From: Chitinimonas viridis
Lineage (GTDB): Bacteria > Pseudomonadota > Gammaproteobacteria > Burkholderiales > Chitinimonadaceae
Direction: 5' to 3'
Assembly (NCBI RefSeq): GCF_030409555.1
Contig: NZ_JAUFPU010000004.1
Span: 127,680 to 191,679 of the forward strand
Length of the DNA: 64,000 nt
The position numbers and the translations under genes are program-made. Of this stretch, positions 1 to 8,962 are shown in pieces. How positions within the stretch are numbered: the first letter of the stretch is position 1; the number at the start of each line of letters is the position of its first letter. Under the pieces are notes generated by a model. The model was given only the letters and a program-made list of their open reading frames with translations. It was not told the DNA's origin and did not search any database.

Positions 1-60
1 GGCTGGGTCCTGTGCCTTGATAAAGATGCCACCGATACCGGTGACGCGCTCCATGGTCAT
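1..60 (-). CDS. VOC (glyoxalase/bleomycin resistance) family protein, 5' fragment
   Basis: Reading the reverse strand from base 60 gives MTMERVTGIGGIFIKAQDPA, after which the window ends. This matches the usual opening of VOC-superfamily proteins, in which an I-G-G-x-F-x-K-x-x-D strand is followed by a W-Y segment. An AAGGA lies about 13 bases before the ATG; an in-frame ATG at 105 would add 15 residues. Only 20 codons are visible, so substrate and function cannot be stated. It is downstream of hslO on the same strand. Confidence 0.55.
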   Translation of the reverse strand, partial: MTMERVTGIGGIFIKAQDPA

Positions 61-118
61 ATCCGCTACCCCGTCCTTGTTGAGCGATTCCGGCTCCCTG
101 GCCATCAGCCCGGTCGCT

Positions 119-997
119 TCAATGCCGCGTATCACCCGCTGTCGATATCGAATCCGTGGCAAACAGCTGCGCCACATCCACCGCATCAAAGCTGTAATGC
201 TGGTTGCAGAAATCGCAATTCACTTCCACCTTGCCGGCTTCAGCCAGGATGGAATCCGCTTCTTCGCGGCCAACCATCTTGAGCATATTGCCCACCTTCT
301 CGCGGGAGCAGCGGCAGCCGAAATGCGGATGCTCCTCCGCCATCACCCTGACGCTCTCCTGATGGAACAGCCGGTATAGTAGGTCGCTCGGCGGCAGGTT
401 CACCAGCTCCGAAGGGGTAATGGTCTCAGCCAGGGTAGTCAGGTGCTCCCAACCGTGCGGATCGCCGTGGCCTGCGGGTAGTTTCTGCAGCATCAGGCCG
501 GCGGCCTTGCCATCTTCACACGACAGCCACAAGCGGGTATCCAGTTGCTCCGAGCTTTGCATATAGTGCTCGATGATGGCAGCGACGCTGGTACCGGTCA
601 GCCCCACGATGCCCTGGTAGGTCTGCCCTGCCTCACGGGGATCGAGCGTAATGACGAACTTGCCATCCCCCAGTAACTCGGCCAGCGGCAGGTCGGGCAG
701 GTCGCCCCCCTCTTCATCCCAACGTGCTGTAGCGCGGATGGTGAGGTCCGATTCGCACTCGATGACGATCAGCTTGACCCTGCCCTTGCCATGCAGCTGC
801 ATGATCAAGGAGCCATCGAACTTCAGCATGGCCGTCATCAATACCGAAGCCGCCATCAGCTCGCCCACAATCTTCTGCAGCACGGGCGGGTAATCCCGAC
901 GGCTCAGCACCTCGCGCCAACTGTCATCCAGTTGCACGGCCTCGCCGCGCACTGGGGCAGCATCAAACAGAAAGCGTTGCAGGGTATCTTTGCTCAT
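119..997 (-). CDS. hslO: 33 kDa redox-regulated chaperone Hsp33
   Basis: The 292-residue protein is of normal Hsp33 length. Hsp33 is a cytoplasmic holdase: under oxidative stress it loses a zinc ion, forms disulfides and binds unfolding proteins. The zinc/redox centre is complete near the C-terminus, with C228-x-C230 and C261-x-x-C264. The N-terminal domain carries the family's internal motif around GLTGTSVAAIIEHY. It is last in a reverse-strand run orn-pncC-BPH-hslO, 15 bases after the BPH stop, which suggests co-transcription with a proteasome-fold peptidase. Confidence 0.97.
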   Translation of the reverse strand: MSKDTLQRFLFDAAPVRGEAVQLDDSWREVLSRRDYPPVLQKIVGELMAASVLMTAMLKFDGSLIMQLHGKGRVKLIVIECESDLTIRATARWDEEGGDLPDLPLAELLGDGKFVITLDPREAGQTYQGIVGLTGTSVAAIIEHYMQSSEQLDTRLWLSCEDGKAAGLMLQKLPAGHGDPHGWEHLTTLAETITPSELVNLPPSDLLYRLFHQESVRVMAEEHPHFGCRCSREKVGNMLKMVGREEADSILAEAGKVEVNCDFCNQHYSFDAVDVAQLFATDSISTAGDTRH

Positions 998-1012
998 TGC
1001 GGTCTATCTCGT

Positions 1013-1594
1013 TCAATTTTCAATCGTGGTCATATCCACCACGTGCAAGGTTAGCGGCAGCGACGATCCCACATCGAACTCGCAACCGGTTTCCACACCA
1101 ATGCGCGCGATATCGGCTGCAGACAGATCTGAGCGCTCGTACACAGCGCGCATGGCACCGATGGCAAAGTCGCGGCCCGAGCCTATGGCCCAGAATTGCC
1201 GGTATTCATAGACTTCACGCATCGAAAACACGCCGAAGATGCCGTGAGGATTGGCAATCAGCACCGTCATCTGGCTGGACTCATAAGGATCATCCTCTTC
1301 CTCCTCGGTCTTGAGAAAGAAGTCCTCCTTCAGCTTGGGATGCAGCTTGCGGAAACTATCGAAGATCAGCGGTCGGCTGGAAAAATCAAGCGTACGCGAT
1401 TTGGCCAGCGCAGCTTGCAGCACCAGGTCATGGGCTGCCGAACCACATATGCCAAAAACGCTCCCGTGCGACTGGAACAGCTTTTCCGGCCGCGCATCGT
1501 GCAAATGTCCCAGGCGGGTATCGCCAAAGGTCGATTGGGTATCCGCCGCCATGGCAATCTGATTGCCCTTGCGGACCGCAACTAGGGTCGTCAT
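1013..1594 (-). CDS. Proteasome-fold Ntn hydrolase, probably betaproteobacterial BPH
   Basis: The 193-residue protein begins M-TTLVAVRKG. Removal of Met would expose a threonine nucleophile, as in HslV and proteasome beta subunits. The strand with the conserved Asp follows (about D18), and a Lys sits near residue 38 in the ARPEKLF segment. It is not HslV: it lacks the usual HslV start and internal sequence, carries an acidic EEEEDD insert near residue 100, and has no hslU beside it. The pattern fits the bacterial proteasome homologue called BPH, known from betaproteobacteria and reported to form double rings. Its ATG overlaps the pncC stop (ATGA) and hslO follows. Ntn-hydrolase fold is close to certain; the BPH assignment is recalled, not searched. 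Confidence 0.8.
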   Translation of the reverse strand: MTTLVAVRKGNQIAMAADTQSTFGDTRLGHLHDARPEKLFQSHGSVFGICGSAAHDLVLQAALAKSRTLDFSSRPLIFDSFRKLHPKLKEDFFLKTEEEEDDPYESSQMTVLIANPHGIFGVFSMREVYEYRQFWAIGSGRDFAIGAMRAVYERSDLSAADIARIGVETGCEFDVGSSLPLTLHVVDMTTIEN

Positions 1595-2091
1595 GCCAAA
1601 TGTTCATCCTGATAAGGGGCACAGCGCGCCAAAAGGCCCGCCAATGCATATTGCACAGTCTGCAACCGTACACTGGCACGGTCACCGCTAAAATGGCGCG
1701 TCTCTGCGTCGGTACCGGTGGAGGTCGCCCAGGCAAAACAGACCATGCCCACGGGCTTGTCGGCGCTTCCGCCGCTGGGGCCGGCGATACCAGATACGGC
1801 GACGGCAAGGTCGGCACCGGCAGCGGTCAGCGCGCCCTCAGCCATCTGGCGTGCCACCACCTCGCTGACTGCGCCATGTTGCACCAGCACAGCCGCTGGC
1901 ACACCCACCAACTGCTGCTTAGCCGCATTGGAATACGTCACAAAGGCCATGTCGAACCAAGCCGACGAGCCGGGAATATCGGTAATGGCGCTGGCAATGC
2001 CCCCACCGGTACACGACTCCGCAGCCGTCACTCGCCAGCCACGTGCCAGCAATGCCAAACCCAGCGCTTCCGCCAGTGACGTTGTCGTCAT
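1591..2091 (-). CDS. pncC: Nicotinamide-nucleotide amidohydrolase, CinA C-terminal domain
   Basis: The 166-residue protein is a stand-alone CinA C-terminal domain. The family deamidates nicotinamide mononucleotide to nicotinic acid mononucleotide in pyridine-nucleotide salvage. Diagnostic segments are TAAESCTGGGIASAIT near residue 25, a central VSEVVARQMAEGA helix and AVSGIAGPSGG. I chose the ATG at 2091 because GGAAG lies about 8 bases upstream; an upstream in-frame start at 2133 would add 14 residues that do not look like the family. It overlaps the start of the BPH gene by 4 bases. Confidence 0.93.
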   Translation of the reverse strand: MTTTSLAEALGLALLARGWRVTAAESCTGGGIASAITDIPGSSAWFDMAFVTYSNAAKQQLVGVPAAVLVQHGAVSEVVARQMAEGALTAAGADLAVAVSGIAGPSGGSADKPVGMVCFAWATSTGTDAETRHFSGDRASVRLQTVQYALAGLLARCAPYQDEHLA

Positions 2092-2216
2092 GCTTACTTC
2101 CTGCCTTTGTGTTGTAGAGCCCGTCCTGAGCATAGGTCATGGATGGGTGGTAACGGGCTGGCAAGCACCACGGCAGCCCTGATGCTGGACGCCAGCGCCG
2201 CCTGAACCGCAGGCTC

Positions 2217-2762
2217 TTACATCTTCAGGAAATGCTCGCGGTAGTACTTGAGTTCGTCGATGGACTCGTACACGTCGGCCAGTGCCTCGTGCCTGCCTGT
2301 CTTCTTGAGCCCCTTGGCCACCTCGGGCTTCCAGCGCTTGCACAACTCCTTGAGGGTAGAGACATCCAGGTTGCGGTAATGGAACCAGGCCTCCAGCTCG
2401 GGCATCCAGCGCGCCATGAAGCGACGATCCTGGTGTATGGTGTTGCCGCACATGGGCGATGCGCCCTTCGGTACATGCTCACCCAAAAAGGCCAGCAACT
2501 GGGCTATCACGGCGGCTTCGTCCAATGTCGATGCCTTGACCTTGTCTATCAGACCCGATTTGCCGTGGGTGTTCTTGTTCCAGTCATCCATGGCTTCCAG
2601 CACGCTATCGGGCTGGTGCACCACCAGGACGGGGCCTTCGGCCACGGTGTTGAGTTCGTTGTCGGTAATCACCACCGCCACTTCGATGATGCGATCACGG
2701 TCGGGCTCCAGCCCGGTCATTTCCATGTCGAGCCAGATGAGCCGATTGGGGTCTTGTGCCAT
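2217..2762 (-). CDS. orn: Oligoribonuclease
   Basis: The 181-residue protein has the usual length of this DEDDh 3'-5' exoribonuclease, which degrades 2-5 nt RNAs, including linear products of cyclic-di-GMP breakdown, to mononucleotides. Exo I is [11 protein letters not shown] with D12 and E14. A middle segment THGKSGLID precedes the exo II region. Exo III near the C-terminus has the catalytic His-Asp pair in [10 protein letters not shown]. It is transcribed divergently from the M48 protease gene across 91 bases and is first in the reverse-strand run leading to hslO. Confidence 0.97.
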   Translation of the reverse strand: MAQDPNRLIWLDMEMTGLEPDRDRIIEVAVVITDNELNTVAEGPVLVVHQPDSVLEAMDDWNKNTHGKSGLIDKVKASTLDEAAVIAQLLAFLGEHVPKGASPMCGNTIHQDRRFMARWMPELEAWFHYRNLDVSTLKELCKRWKPEVAKGLKKTGRHEALADVYESIDELKYYREHFLKM

Positions 2763-2853
2763 ACTTCGCCGTTATCTTTCCGTCACTTGCTACACCCAGG
2801 GTGGGCAAGCGGCATTTGTCCTTGTAGATTTTCTTATTTTCGCACACACCGGC

Positions 2854-4107
2854 ATGACCGCCCACGTATTCAGCCTCGTCTTTATTGCCTTCCTGGTTTT
2901 ATCCACCCTCCTGCAGCTCTGGCTCAAGACCCGGCACCTGCGGCACGTACTGGCCCACCGCGCCGCCGTGCCTGCCGACTTTGCCAGCCAGATCGAGTTG
3001 GACGCCCATCAGAAAGCCGCCGACTACACTGCCGCCAAGATGCGCTTCGCCCGCATCAGCATAGCCTGGGAAGCCCTGCTGCTGGCCGCCTTTACCCTGG
3101 GCGGCGGCATAGGCTGGCTCGATGCCACGGCACGTGAGCTGGCGGGCACCGGCATCTGGGCCGGGTTGGCACTGATTGCCGGCCTGACCCTGGTGAATGG
3201 CGTGCTGTCCTTGCCGTTCTCGCTCTACGCCACCTTTGTGCTGGAAGCGCGCTTTGGCTTCAACAAAGTCACCCCTGCGGTATTCGTGACCGACATGGTC
3301 AAATCCACCTTGCTGGGCGCTGCGCTCGGACTGCCCTTGATCGCCCTGATTCTGTGGCTGATGGAAGCCTCCGGCAGCCTGTGGTGGCTGTACGCCTGGG
3401 CCGTCTGGGTGGCCTTCGGCCTGGCCGTGATGGCCATCTACCCCACCTTCATCGCGCCCTTGTTCAACAAGTTCACCCCGCTGGCCGATGCCACCCTCAA
3501 GCAGCGCATCGATGCGCTACTGAACAAGTGCGGCTTTGCCAGCAATGGCGTGTTCGTGATGGATGGCAGCAAGCGCTCCAGCCATGGCAATGCCTATTTC
3601 ACCGGCTTTGGCAAAACCAAGCGCATCGTCTTCTTCGACACGCTGGTCGAACGCCTTACGCCGCTGGAAGTAGAAGCCGTACTGGCGCACGAACTGGGCC
3701 ACTACAAGCGCAAGCACATCATCAAACGCATGGCTACCATGTACGGCCTGGGCCTGCTGACCATGGCGCTGCTGGGCTATATCAAGGACACCAGCTGGTT
3801 CTACGCCGGCCTGGGTGTGGCCGTACCTTCCACGGCAGCCGCCCTGATCCTGTTCTTCCTGGCCTTGCCGGTATTTACCTTCCCCTTTGGCTGGATAGCC
3901 AGCCGAGGCTCGCGCAAGCATGAATACGAGGCCGACGAATACGCCGCCGAGGTCAGCGATGGCAGCGCCCTGATCTCCGGCCTGGTCAAACTCTATCGCG
4001 ACAACGCCGCCACCTTGACGCCCGACCCGCTGCACTCCCTGTTCTACGATTCGCACCCGCCGGCAGCCTTGCGTATTGCCGCATTGCGCGGACAGGGCCG
4101 GGATTGA
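2854..4107 (+). CDS. M48 (Ste24-type) zinc metallopeptidase
   Basis: The protein has 417 residues if translation starts at ATG 2854, which places a hydrophobic helix right at the N-terminus as in Ste24-family proteases. The zinc-binding HELGH is at residues 279-283 and the third ligand lies in the ExxAD motif around 357-361. Several membrane segments flank the catalytic domain. The eukaryotic homologues are CAAX prenyl endopeptidases; the bacterial proteins are integral membrane proteases presumed to act in membrane protein quality control, because bacteria lack prenylated CAAX substrates. The stop overlaps the region where the next gene starts. Confidence 0.92.
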   Translation: MTAHVFSLVFIAFLVLSTLLQLWLKTRHLRHVLAHRAAVPADFASQIELDAHQKAADYTAAKMRFARISIAWEALLLAAFTLGGGIGWLDATARELAGTGIWAGLALIAGLTLVNGVLSLPFSLYATFVLEARFGFNKVTPAVFVTDMVKSTLLGAALGLPLIALILWLMEASGSLWWLYAWAVWVAFGLAVMAIYPTFIAPLFNKFTPLADATLKQRIDALLNKCGFASNGVFVMDGSKRSSHGNAYFTGFGKTKRIVFFDTLVERLTPLEVEAVLAHELGHYKRKHIIKRMATMYGLGLLTMALLGYIKDTSWFYAGLGVAVPSTAAALILFFLALPVFTFPFGWIASRGSRKHEYEADEYAAEVSDGSALISGLVKLYRDNAATLTPDPLHSLFYDSHPPAALRIAALRGQGRD

Positions 4108-4109
4108 GC

Positions 4110-4439
4110 GTGATACGTGCCTTGTTCCTTTGCAGCCAGAACCGCCTGCGCAGCCCGACAGCCGAGCAGGTATTCTGCAACTGGCCCAATGTAGAGACCG
4201 ACTCCGCTGGCCTGGGCAACGACGCCACCGTGCCGCTGTCGCCCGAGCAGATAGCCTGGTCCAGCATCATCTTCGTGATGGAGCGCGCCCATCGCAACAA
4301 GCTCTCCAAGCACTTCAGGCAGCACCTGAACGGCAAGCAAGTCATCTGCCTGAATATCCCGGATGACTATGATTACATGCAACCCGAACTGATCAAGCTA
4401 CTCGAAGTAAAAGTCGGCCCTTTTCTGCGCCTGCGCTGA
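4110..4439 (+). CDS. Low-molecular-weight protein tyrosine phosphatase-like protein
   Basis: The protein has about 109 residues and keeps the LMW-PTP loop C-x5-R-S (CSQNRLRS) near the N-terminus and a later acidic IPDDYDY segment that may supply the general acid. It is shorter than classical LMW-PTPs (about 150 residues), as in a known short bacterial subfamily. I prefer the GTG at 4110 because GGGA lies 6 bases before it; a TTG at 4104 overlapping the previous stop is also possible. It sits between the M48 protease and phhB; the substrate is unknown. Confidence 0.82.
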   Translation: MIRALFLCSQNRLRSPTAEQVFCNWPNVETDSAGLGNDATVPLSPEQIAWSSIIFVMERAHRNKLSKHFRQHLNGKQVICLNIPDDYDYMQPELIKLLEVKVGPFLRLR

Positions 4440-4476
4440 AACGCCAACCATCGAGTCACAACTAAGGAACCCTTCC

Positions 4477-4791
4477 ATGCCATTAGCTCAAGAGCCCTGC
4501 CCTGCTGTCGTCAACCCGCTCAGCGATGCTGAAACCCAAGCCCTGCTGGGCCAGGTAAACGATTGGGCCATCGAATCCGGTAAGCTGGTCAAGACCTTCC
4601 GCTTTGCCAACTATTACGAGACGCTGGCCTTCGTGAATGCCTCGGCCTACATCTCGCACAAGGTGGATCACCACCCGGAGCTGCACGTGACCTACAACAC
4701 GGTGCGCATCGCCTACGACACGCACTCGGTAAACGGCCTCAGCCGCAACGACTTTGTGTGTGCTGCCCGTACGGATGCACTGTTGGGATGA
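4477..4791 (+). CDS. phhB: Pterin-4a-carbinolamine dehydratase
   Basis: The 104-residue protein is typical in length. It shows the family signature HKVDHHPELHVTYN, whose histidines form the active site, and the C-terminal THSVNGLSRNDF segment. It dehydrates 4a-hydroxytetrahydrobiopterin so that the cofactor of aromatic amino acid hydroxylases can be recycled. No phenylalanine hydroxylase gene is visible in this window. Its stop overlaps the rsgA start as ATGA, so the two are probably translationally coupled. Confidence 0.94.
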   Translation: MPLAQEPCPAVVNPLSDAETQALLGQVNDWAIESGKLVKTFRFANYYETLAFVNASAYISHKVDHHPELHVTYNTVRIAYDTHSVNGLSRNDFVCAARTDALLG

Positions 4792-5651
4792 GTACAGTCG
4801 CCCGCATCGTCCAGTCGCACGGCAAGGCCTTTATCGTTGACCTGGCAGGTCGCCGCTATGTGGCAACGGCGCGCCGCAAGAAGACCGACTATGCCGTGGG
4901 CGACCTGGTGGAGATCGTGGTACTGAACGAGGAGCAGGCCGTGATCGAGCGCGCCCAGCCTCGCACCAGCCTGCTGTATCGATCGGACGAATGGCGCGAG
5001 AAGCTGATTGCCGCCAACGTGACCCAGATTGCCATCGTGCTGGCAGCCGTGCCCAGTTTCTACGAGGAACTGCTGAGCCGCTGCCTGGTGGCCGCCGAGG
5101 ACGCCGATATACGGGCCCTGATCGTGCTGAACAAGGCCGACCTGCCCGAGACAGCTGCCGCACGGGATGTGCTGGCGCCCTATGCGGCATTGGGCTATCC
5201 CATGCTGGAGCTGAGCGCCAAGACTGACATCACGCCACTATGGCCCTGGCTGGAAGGCCAGATCACTGTGTTTGTAGGCCAGAGCGGCATGGGCAAGACC
5301 ACTCTGGTCAACGGCCTGCTGCCCGAGGCGAACGCCCGCACCAACGAGATATCGACGGCGCTGGACTCCGGCAAGCACACCACTACCCACGCCACGCTAT
5401 ACCGCCTGCCCAACGGCGGCGAATTGATCGATTCACCGGGCCTGCAGGAATTTGGCATGCGCCACCTGCGGGGCGATCGATTGATCAGCCTGTTTCCCGA
5501 AATGCGCCAATATGCCGGCCAGTGCCGCTTCCAGAACTGCCGGCATGACAGGGAACCCAGCTGCGCCTTGATCTCCGCCGCCGAGCGTGGCGATATCCTG
5601 CCGCAGCGGCTGCAACTGCTGCGTAAGCTGCGCAGCGAGTGCCCAAATTGA
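4788..5651 (+). CDS. rsgA: Ribosome small subunit-dependent GTPase A
   Basis: The 287-residue protein is a circularly permuted GTPase: the G4 motif NKAD (about residue 117) comes before the P-loop GQSGMGKTTL (about residue 165) and the G3 motif DSPG. An OB fold precedes the GTPase domain and a zinc knuckle C-x4-C-x-H-x5-C (CRFQNCRHDREPSC) follows. The family checks late 30S ribosome maturation and releases RbfA. The start at 4788 overlaps the phhB stop; an upstream start inside phhB is unlikely. Confidence 0.96.
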   Translation: MSTVARIVQSHGKAFIVDLAGRRYVATARRKKTDYAVGDLVEIVVLNEEQAVIERAQPRTSLLYRSDEWREKLIAANVTQIAIVLAAVPSFYEELLSRCLVAAEDADIRALIVLNKADLPETAAARDVLAPYAALGYPMLELSAKTDITPLWPWLEGQITVFVGQSGMGKTTLVNGLLPEANARTNEISTALDSGKHTTTHATLYRLPNGGELIDSPGLQEFGMRHLRGDRLISLFPEMRQYAGQCRFQNCRHDREPSCALISAAERGDILPQRLQLLRKLRSECPN

Positions 5652-5701
5652 TGGCCGGCAGCCCATCGCTAGCAGAAAACACCGCAAAAACAGTCTTTTA
5701 A

Positions 5702-5731
5702 TTGCCAAACACTACCCAACCGGACTAGAAT
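5702..5731 (+). promoter_or_regulatory. Putative sigma-70 promoter of rpsU
   Basis: TTGCCA at 5702-5707 and TAGAAT at 5726-5731 are separated by 18 bases, about 58 bases before the rpsU ATG. It would drive rpsU and possibly the rest of the macromolecular synthesis region. Confidence 0.5.
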
Positions 5732-5788
5732 CGCAGTCCGCAGCATTTTTTATTTAACCCTTTCAGTTAGAAAGCAGGACTGATCTTC

Positions 5789-6001
5789 ATGCCTAACGTA
5801 CGCGTCAAGGAAAACGAGCCGTTCGAAGTAGCCATGCGCCGCTTCAAGCGCGCAGTGGAAAAAACCGGCCTCCTCACCGAACTCCGCGCTCGCGAGTTCT
5901 ACGAAAAGCCGACCACTGAGCGCAAGCGTAAGCTCGCTGCCGCTGTGAAGCGCCATTACAAGCGCATTCGCAGCCAGATGCTGCCGAAGAAGTACTACTA
6001 A
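5789..6001 (+). CDS. rpsU: 30S ribosomal protein bS21
   Basis: The 70-residue basic protein has the standard bS21 length and core ([20 protein letters not shown]). It binds the 30S subunit near the 3' end of 16S rRNA and aids initiation. It heads the conserved rpsU-yqeY-dnaG-rpoD block. A strong hairpin with a T-run after it would uncouple the abundant rpsU message from the downstream genes. Confidence 0.98.
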   Translation: MPNVRVKENEPFEVAMRRFKRAVEKTGLLTELRAREFYEKPTTERKRKLAAAVKRHYKRIRSQMLPKKYY

Positions 6002-6060
6002 GCAGCGTTTTCCGCGTACCGTGACACGAGTGCCGTTGGCTCGTGAAACACGCGCTCAGG

Positions 6061-6092
6061 GCCGCCGGTTTACTGGCGGCTTTGTGTTTTTT
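6061..6092 (+). terminator. Rho-independent terminator after rpsU
   Basis: GCCGCC (6061-6066) pairs with GGCGGC (6075-6080), followed by a T-rich tract (TTTGTGTTTTTT). A second smaller hairpin CACGAG/CTCGTG lies just upstream at about 6025-6045. Read-through could still feed yqeY-dnaG. Confidence 0.8.
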
Positions 6093-6257
6093 GGGCGCAG
6101 CAGGCAAGCCCCGCTCTAGCGAGGCACGATGTATAAGGCCGATATGGCCACGGCCTTGGCAGCAGTTGCGATTTCAGCAACGCCATGTCGCCATGCGTCG
6201 GCGCCAGCCGTCGCCCCTGCCCTACCTTCTGCCCAACTTCCAGGATAAGAGCCCACC

Positions 6258-6698
6258 ATGAGTCTGAAGCAACGCATTACCGACGACATGAAAACTGCCA
6301 TGCGCGAGAAGGATACCGCTCGCCTCGGTACCATCCGCCTGCTGCTGGCCGCCATGAAGCAGAAGGAAGTGGATGAACGCATCGAGCTGAGCGACGACCA
6401 GATCGTTGCCATCATCGACAAGATGCAAAAGCAACGCCGCGATTCCATCAGCCAGTATGAGAATGCCAAGCGGCAGGATCTGGCCGATATCGAAAAAGCC
6501 GAGATGGTGGTACTGGAGGGCTATATGCCCCAGCAGGCCGACGAGACCGAAATCGCCGCCATTCTGGATGCCGCCATCGCCACCCACGGCGCCACCGTTG
6601 CCGCCATGGGCAAGATCATGGCCGAGGTCAAGCCCAAGCTGGCCGGCCGCGCCGACATGAGCAAGGTTTCTGCGCTGATCAAGGCCCGCCTGGCCTGA
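6258..6698 (+). CDS. yqeY: GatB/YqeY domain protein
   Basis: The 146-residue protein is a stand-alone YqeY domain, related to the tRNA-binding tail of the amidotransferase subunit GatB. It opens with MSLKQRITDDMKTAMREKD and contains the conserved YMPQQADE segment. Its position between rpsU and dnaG is conserved in many bacteria. The precise role is unsettled; an adaptor role in tRNA-dependent amidation is often suggested. Confidence 0.93.
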   Translation: MSLKQRITDDMKTAMREKDTARLGTIRLLLAAMKQKEVDERIELSDDQIVAIIDKMQKQRRDSISQYENAKRQDLADIEKAEMVVLEGYMPQQADETEIAAILDAAIATHGATVAAMGKIMAEVKPKLAGRADMSKVSALIKARLA

Positions 6699-6854
6699 TA
6701 GCTGCGCACTGCAGACCCATGGAATGACCAGAGGGATGCCCCGGCATCTCTCATGGCGCCAGATGGCAGCCCCAACCCTGCAAAGGGCGGGCGACATCCG
6801 CGCCCGGAAGTGCCCTACACTGCTTTACCGTCAGCCGTACAGTTGCTACCCCCC

Positions 6855-8747
6855 ATGGCTTTGATACCGGAAGAATTCGTCCAGGATTTGCTTAACCGCC
6901 TCGATATCGTCGAGGTGGTCGAGCGCTATCTGCCGCTCAAGAAAGCCGGCCAGAACTACGCTGCCTGCTGCCCCTTCCACAAGGAAAAATCGCCCTCCTT
7001 CACCGTCAGCCCCACCAAGCAGTTCTATCACTGCTTTGGTTGCGGCGTACATGGCTCCGCCATCGGCTTTGTGATGGAGCACGAGGGCTTGAGTTTTCCG
7101 GATGCGGTCGAAAAACTGGCCGAATCGGTAGGCATGCAGCTACCCAAGAGCGAAGGCCGCAGCAACGATGCCCCCCGGCGCATCCAGCAAACCAGCCTGG
7201 TCGATCTGAACACCCGGGCCATGCATTACTACCGCGAGCAGCTGAAAGCCAGCCCTCGCGCCATCGACTACCTCAAGCGCCGGGGCCTCAGCGGCCAGAT
7301 TGCCGCCCGCTTCGGGCTGGGCTACGCGCCCGACAACTGGCACCCCCTGGCCGAGTGCTTCAGCGATTACGCCACCAACGCCCAGCTGAATGAAGTGGGC
7401 CTGGTGATAGACCACGCCGATAGCGGACGCCGCTATGACCGCTTTCGCGACCGGGTAGTGTTTCCCATCATGGATGGCAAAAGCCAAGTCATCGGCTTCG
7501 GCGGCCGCATCATTGACCAGGGCGAGCCCAAGTATCTCAACTCCCCCGAGACCCCCTTGTTCCAGAAAGGCCTGGAACTATACGGCCTACCCCAGGCGCG
7601 TCAGGCCATACGGGCCAGCAATCGGGTACTGGTGGTTGAAGGCTATATGGACGTAGTGGCGCTGGCGCAGCTTGGTGTGGAGTACAGCGTCGCCACCCTG
7701 GGCACCGCCTGCACGCCAGAACACGTCAAGAAACTGATGCGCCTGGCCGACCAGGTGGTGTTCAGCTTCGACGGCGACAAAGCCGGCCGCCGCGCTGCCT
7801 GGCGCGCACTGGAAAACAGCCTGGCCCTGGCCAATGATGGCAAGACCCTGTCCTTTTTGTTTCTGCCGCAGGAGCACGACCCAGACAGCTATATCCGCGA
7901 GTTTGGCAAAGACGCCTTTGAAACCCTGATCGAGCGTGAGGCACTAGGCCTGGTGGCCTTTATGTGCCGCGAACTGGCCAGCCAGGTCGATCTGGACAGC
8001 GACGAAGGCAAGGCCAAGCTGATGCACTTGGCCAAGCCACTGGTCGAACAGATCAAGGCGCCCGCACTGGGCATCTTGCTGCGCAAGAAGCTGGCCGAAA
8101 TGGCTGGGATGGACGGCGGCGAAGCAGCCCAACTGCTGGGCGGCGTGGCATACGGCCCCCAACAGGGCCAGGCTGCACGCCCAAACAAGCAGGAATGGGG
8201 TAACAAGAAGAAGCCCTGGAACAAGGACGGCGGGGGCTTCAGTGGCGAGCGTGGCAGCTGGAAAGGCCGCGATCAGGAAAACCGTGGCGCCCCACCACCC
8301 GACGGCCCGCGCGAAACCCGCGACCTGGCATTCGAGCTCTTGCAATTATTGGTGGTCGCCCCCAAGTATGCCTTGGAGCTACCGCAGCAGGCACTGCCCG
8401 CCAACCCACACAACCCCACCCAAAAGGCCATCGTGCGATTGGTGGACTATGTTTGCGAGCAGGCCCAGCCCCCCGCCAGCGGCCACCTGCTGGAAGCGCT
8501 GCGCGGCGATGACAGCCACGCCGTGTTGAACAAGGCCTTTGTCAAGAGCCGCGACAGCTATCGCGAAGGCGAGGATGCCGTGCTGGGCCAGGCTTGGAAG
8601 TTTGCCCTGGAGCGCTATCTGCTGATGATGGAAAAGCCCAGGGCAGCGCAGCGGCTGGCAGAACTGGCAAGGCTAGACTTTGGCAGCATGACCCAGGAAG
8701 AGCGCGATGAATATGGCCGCCTGACCATGCTAGGACGCAAGACATAA
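6855..8747 (+). CDS. dnaG: DNA primase
   Basis: The 630-residue protein synthesises RNA primers at the replication fork. In order it has the CHC2 zinc finger (CCPFHKEKSPSF ... FYHCFGCGVHG, residues about 40-65), the TOPRIM catalytic core with VVEGYMD near 260 and FDGDKAGRRAA near 305, and a C-terminal DnaB-binding domain after residue about 490. A long G/N/K-rich linker (about 435-490) separates the core and C-terminal domain. The start MALIPEEF at 6855 matches the family; in-frame codons upstream do not look native. Confidence 0.97.
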   Translation: MALIPEEFVQDLLNRLDIVEVVERYLPLKKAGQNYAACCPFHKEKSPSFTVSPTKQFYHCFGCGVHGSAIGFVMEHEGLSFPDAVEKLAESVGMQLPKSEGRSNDAPRRIQQTSLVDLNTRAMHYYREQLKASPRAIDYLKRRGLSGQIAARFGLGYAPDNWHPLAECFSDYATNAQLNEVGLVIDHADSGRRYDRFRDRVVFPIMDGKSQVIGFGGRIIDQGEPKYLNSPETPLFQKGLELYGLPQARQAIRASNRVLVVEGYMDVVALAQLGVEYSVATLGTACTPEHVKKLMRLADQVVFSFDGDKAGRRAAWRALENSLALANDGKTLSFLFLPQEHDPDSYIREFGKDAFETLIEREALGLVAFMCRELASQVDLDSDEGKAKLMHLAKPLVEQIKAPALGILLRKKLAEMAGMDGGEAAQLLGGVAYGPQQGQAARPNKQEWGNKKKPWNKDGGGFSGERGSWKGRDQENRGAPPPDGPRETRDLAFELLQLLVVAPKYALELPQQALPANPHNPTQKAIVRLVDYVCEQAQPPASGHLLEALRGDDSHAVLNKAFVKSRDSYREGEDAVLGQAWKFALERYLLMMEKPRAAQRLAELARLDFGSMTQEERDEYGRLTMLGRKT

Positions 8748-8962
8748 ATCCGGCAAAACACCGGGCAGCACACTAAACTGAGTGGTAATCGCGATGGTGT
8801 CAGGCGCCATCGCCAGCAGCGCAGCGGTTTCGCCCCAGGCCTACAACCCGTGTTTCGGGCCTGCAGTGCGAAGTCGCTGTTTTCCTTAGCGGAATACCTG
8901 CCAAAAGCCGGTAGTCCGTGTTACAATTTGCGGTTTCCCCGTTCCAAATCGAGATAGCACAG

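Noticed and set aside
6043-6261. 72-codon frame after rpsU beginning with a hydrophobic stretch
   Set aside because: It spans the rpsU terminator hairpin and runs into the yqeY start; the rest is Arg/Pro-rich noise.
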